Positions 4,596 through 7,176 of a stretch of DNA of 7,176 nucleotides are shown piece after piece. A program made the position numbers and the translations under genes. How positions within the stretch are numbered: the stretch's first letter is position 1; each line of letters opens with the position of its first letter. Under the pieces are notes generated by a model that had not been told where the DNA came from, searched no databases, and was given only the letters and a program-made list of their open reading frames with translations. The stretch comes from Streptosporangiaceae bacterium (GTDB lineage: Bacteria > Actinomycetota > Actinomycetes > Streptosporangiales > Streptosporangiaceae): contig JASHTQ010000550.1 in NCBI GenBank assembly GCA_030040475.1, forward strand, positions 1 through 7,176, written 5' to 3'.

Positions 4596-5969
4596 TTGGT
4601 GACCAAACAGCCTGGCGTGACAGTGATCGTCATTCCACAGCCCACGGTCAACGGCCCGCTGCACATCGGTCACCTGTCCGGCCCGTACCTGGCCGCGGAC
4701 ATCGCCTCACGCGCCGCGAAGGCCCGGGGGGACCGGATCGTCACGCTGGCCGGCGTGGACGTCCACCCGAACTACGTGATGACCAAGGCGGAGAACCTCG
4801 GCGTCGAGGTGAACGAGATGGTGGCCGGGTTCAGGGCGCAGATCACCACGGCGTTCGACCTGGCGGGCATCGGCTACGACGCGTTCCTCGACCCGGAGGA
4901 GGACGACTTCCAGCGCGCCGTCACCGGCATGCTCGCCGAGCTGATCGCCGCCGGATCGATCGGCATGCGCGAGGTCACCTTGCACGCGTGCGCGGACTGC
5001 GGCCGCACCATGCACCATTCCTACGTGGTCGGGAAGTGCCCGATCTGCGGTGCCGGGGCGAACGGGCTGTCCTGCGAGCCGTGCGGCGGGTTCACCTCGG
5101 CCGAGCTCCTGGTGGACGCCAGCTGCGCCCGGTGCGGCGGCAGCCTGCGGCCGATGCCCGTCACGGTGCCCGTCCTGCCGCTCGAGGAGTACCGGGCGCA
5201 CCTGCTCGCGGAGTGGGAGCAGGCCGAGCTGCCCGGCCGGGTGCGTACGGCGCTTGCCCACTACCTGCACGCGCCGCTGCCCGACTACCCCGTCGCCTAC
5301 CCCACCAACTGGGGGATCGAGTGCGACGGCGAGCTGTCCGGGCTGCGCGTCGACTTCCCCACCGAGCTCGGCCTCAGCTACCTGTACGGCCCGGCCAAGC
5401 TGCTCGATCCCGGCGCGGACAGCCTGGCGCGCCGGGTGCAGGCCTGGGGCGAGGTGGAGGGCGTCTGGCACTTCAACGGCATCGACAACACGTTCTACTT
5501 CGGGATCCTCTACCCGGCGATCCTGGCCGCGGCCGGGATTTCCCGGCCGCTGCTGCGCGGCGCGACGGTGAACGAGCTGTACCTGCTCGACGGGCAGAAG
5601 TTCTCGACCAGCCGCAACCACGCGCTGTGGGCCGATGAGTTCCTGGCCGACGAGGACCGCGAGCTGGTCCGGCTGTACCTGTCCTGGGACCGGCCGGACC
5701 GGTATGAGAGCAACTTCACCAGGGAGTCCTACCTGGCGTTCTGCGACTGGGTCCGGCCGCTGCTGGCCGGCCAGCTGAGCGGTCAGCAGCGGCCGGCCGA
5801 CGGACGGCTGCCCGCCGAGCTTGCCGCCGCCGAGGTGGAGCGCGCCGAGCACGCGCTGCGGCTGACCGGCTTCGACTCCGCGCTTGCCGCCAGGTGCCTG
5901 CTGCTGGCGCTGTCCGCCGGAGCCGGCGCCGACTCCGCGGCGCTCGCTGCCCTGCTGGGCCGGTCATGA
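4596..5969 (+). CDS. Methionyl-tRNA synthetase-like protein with truncated C-terminal domain, likely amino-acid-activating enzyme
   Basis: A 457-residue class I synthetase of MetRS type. Visible features: HIGH at residues 23-26 in VNGPLHIGHL; four CxxC pairs (132/135, 148/151, 160/163, 177/180) forming the two zinc knuckles of the connective peptide, as in MetRS with a doubled zinc site; WGI at 239-241; WHFNGIDNTFYFGILYPAIL near 291-310, matching the HFIGKD region of MetRS; and KFSTS (335-339) at the KMSKS position, with Thr replacing the second lysine. Only about 117 residues follow, against roughly 200 in E. coli MetRS, and the NADIVN...SRNAGF anticodon-contact stretch is not recognisable. 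A housekeeping or antibiotic-resistance MetRS is therefore unlikely. Adenylation of methionine or another amino acid and transfer to an amine or hydroxyl acceptor is more plausible; MetRS-like domains act this way in hydrazine-forming cupin-MetRS fusions. The frame opens directly after TGA 4590; TTG 4596 or GTG 4599 is the likely start and neither has a good ribosome binding site. Confidence 0.88.
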   Translation: MVTKQPGVTVIVIPQPTVNGPLHIGHLSGPYLAADIASRAAKARGDRIVTLAGVDVHPNYVMTKAENLGVEVNEMVAGFRAQITTAFDLAGIGYDAFLDPEEDDFQRAVTGMLAELIAAGSIGMREVTLHACADCGRTMHHSYVVGKCPICGAGANGLSCEPCGGFTSAELLVDASCARCGGSLRPMPVTVPVLPLEEYRAHLLAEWEQAELPGRVRTALAHYLHAPLPDYPVAYPTNWGIECDGELSGLRVDFPTELGLSYLYGPAKLLDPGADSLARRVQAWGEVEGVWHFNGIDNTFYFGILYPAILAAAGISRPLLRGATVNELYLLDGQKFSTSRNHALWADEFLADEDRELVRLYLSWDRPDRYESNFTRESYLAFCDWVRPLLAGQLSGQQRPADGRLPAELAAAEVERAEHALRLTGFDSALAARCLLLALSAGAGADSAALAALLGRS

Positions 5970-7176
5970 GGCCAGGCGAGGGCGACCCGCTGCTGATCGT
6001 GATCAGCACGGGCAAGGCGGCCTTCCGGGAGTACCTGCTCGCCTCGATCGCCACCCGCTACCGCGTCCACCTGCTAACCGGCGCCGAGCCGACCTGGGCC
6101 AAGGGCTACCTGGCCGGCTGGACCGTGCTGGACATGGACGACACGATGGACGCCACGCAGATGTGCGCGGCGGCGCGCGAACTCGCCGCGCGCGAGGCCG
6201 TGCAGGGCGTGCTGAGCTGGGACGAGGCGCGGATCCTGCAATCCGCCACGGTCGCCGCGGCGCTCGGCCTGCCCGGCGGCGATCCCGACATGGTGATGCG
6301 CTGCAGGGACAAGTACCTGACCAGGAGGGCGCTGGACGAGGGCGGCGTGCCGCAGCCGCGTTCGGTCCTGGTGGCCGACCTGAGCCAGGCGGCCGCGATC
6401 GCCGGCCAGTTCGGCTACCCGGTGGTGCTCAAGCCGCGAGCGATGGGCGGCAGCCTCGGCGTGGTGCTCGCCGAGTCGCCGACCGAGCTTGCCGCGAAGT
6501 TCGAGTTCGCCCGCGACTGCGAGGTACCCGGCTCGTGGCGCTACGACGAGGGCGTGCTCGTCGAGGAGTACGTGGCGGGGCCTGAGATCAGCGTCGACTC
6601 CGCCGTGCATCACGGCGAGGTGCTGCCGATGTTCGTCGCGCGCAAGGAAATCGGCTACCCGCCCTACTTCGAGGAGGTCGGGCACGTCGTCGACGCCGCC
6701 GATCCGCTGCTGAAGGACCCGGAGCTTGCCTCGGTGATGCGGGCGGCGCACCACGCGCTCGGGTTCACCGACGGGATCACGCACGCCGAGTACAAGCTCA
6801 CGCCCGACGGGCCGAAGGTCATCGAGGTCAACGCGCGGCTCGGCGGCGACCTCATCCCCTACCTGGGGATGCTCGGCAGCGGAGTCGATCCGGGCCTGGC
6901 CGCCGCCGCGGTCGCCTGCGGCCGGCGGCCGGAGCTGATCTCGGATCGGTCCGAGGTCACCGGGGTGCGCTTCTTCTACGCCCCGGAGGACGACACCACG
7001 ATCGAGGCGATCCGGTTCGAGCCGGCGGCCCTGCCGCCGGAAACCGACCGTGCCGTGACCCTGGTCCAGCGCGGTGACGTCATGTCACCGCCGCCCAAGG
7101 GGACGATGTCCGGCCGGGTCGCGTTCGCGACCGTCCGGGCCGGGACCGTCGCGGCGTGCCGGGCGGCGCTGGATGC
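5966..7176 (+). CDS. ATP-grasp carboxylate-amine ligase, C-terminus cut by window edge
   Basis: About 403 codons are visible from ATG 5966, which overlaps the MetRS-like stop as ATGA with no clear ribosome binding site of its own; the frame is open to the window edge. The order is typical of ATP-grasp ligases: an N-terminal Rossmann-like preATP-grasp domain (residues 8-100), RDKYLTRRAL (114-123), the ATP-binding lysine K156 in VVLKPRAMGGSLGVVL (153-168), the hinge VEEYVAGPEISVDS (199-212), and magnesium ligands in HAEYKL (273-278) and VIEVNARLGGD (285-295). A C-terminal segment from about 330 resembles the extra lobe of BacD/DdaF-type L-amino acid ligases. These enzymes activate a carboxylate as an acylphosphate and couple it to an amine, often joining two amino acids. 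Here it could join the putative diaminobutyrate to a second amino acid. The family is clear; a purine-biosynthesis or housekeeping role is not supported by the neighbours, and the substrates are unknown. Confidence 0.9.
   Translation, partial: MRPGEGDPLLIVISTGKAAFREYLLASIATRYRVHLLTGAEPTWAKGYLAGWTVLDMDDTMDATQMCAAARELAAREAVQGVLSWDEARILQSATVAAALGLPGGDPDMVMRCRDKYLTRRALDEGGVPQPRSVLVADLSQAAAIAGQFGYPVVLKPRAMGGSLGVVLAESPTELAAKFEFARDCEVPGSWRYDEGVLVEEYVAGPEISVDSAVHHGEVLPMFVARKEIGYPPYFEEVGHVVDAADPLLKDPELASVMRAAHHALGFTDGITHAEYKLTPDGPKVIEVNARLGGDLIPYLGMLGSGVDPGLAAAAVACGRRPELISDRSEVTGVRFFYAPEDDTTIEAIRFEPAALPPETDRAVTLVQRGDVMSPPPKGTMSGRVAFATVRAGTVAACRAALD

Noticed and set aside
4514..5638. 374-codon plus-strand frame overlapping the MetRS-like gene
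   Set aside because: It is rich in Arg and Pro, has no recognisable domain, and is out of frame with the HIGH, CxxC and KFSTS motifs.
4596..7176. Hydrazine (N-N bond) biosynthesis pathway
   Set aside because: MetRS-like domains occur in such pathways, but there is no fused cupin domain and no lysine N-hydroxylase or saccharopine-type enzyme in the window. It is kept only as an analogy for the MetRS-like chemistry.

Overview
The window is about 70% G+C, uses GTG and TTG starts freely, packs its genes with 4-base start/stop overlaps and contains one rare TTA leucine codon. Together these point to an actinomycete (Streptomyces or a relative). It looks like the core of a small specialised-metabolite gene cluster: six protein genes in two divergent operons, plus one candidate leader ORF. 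No tRNA, rRNA, CRISPR array or mobile element was seen.

Leftward operon (minus strand, 4208 down to the left edge): a class I SAM-dependent methyltransferase (TTG start, strong ribosome binding site), a GHMP kinase resembling PduX-type L-threonine kinase, a cysteine synthase-fold PLP enzyme, and an argininosuccinate lyase-superfamily enzyme cut by the window edge. Each downstream gene starts inside the stop codon of the one before it (ATGA, GTGA, GTGA).

Rightward operon (plus strand, 4596 to the right edge): a shortened methionyl-tRNA synthetase-like protein that keeps the catalytic and zinc regions but lacks most of the anticodon-binding domain, then (ATGA overlap) an ATP-grasp carboxylate-amine ligase that runs off the window. 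The 387-base gap between the operons carries divergent promoter-like elements, GGTAACG repeats and an 18-codon leader ORF.

Inferred pathway: kinase + PLP beta-replacement enzyme + ASL-like lyase is the combination assigned, in friulimicin and uridyl-peptide antibiotic clusters as I recall them, to 2,3-diaminobutyrate (DABA). Threonine is phosphorylated, the phosphate is displaced by the amine of aspartate, and fumarate is eliminated. The methyltransferase could methylate DABA or a later product. The MetRS-like protein and the ATP-grasp enzyme are two ATP-using amino-acid-activating enzymes of different folds, and no NRPS module is visible. The window may therefore encode an NRPS-independent route to a small DABA-containing peptide or amide. 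Family assignments are read from the sequence; the pathway and product are inference.
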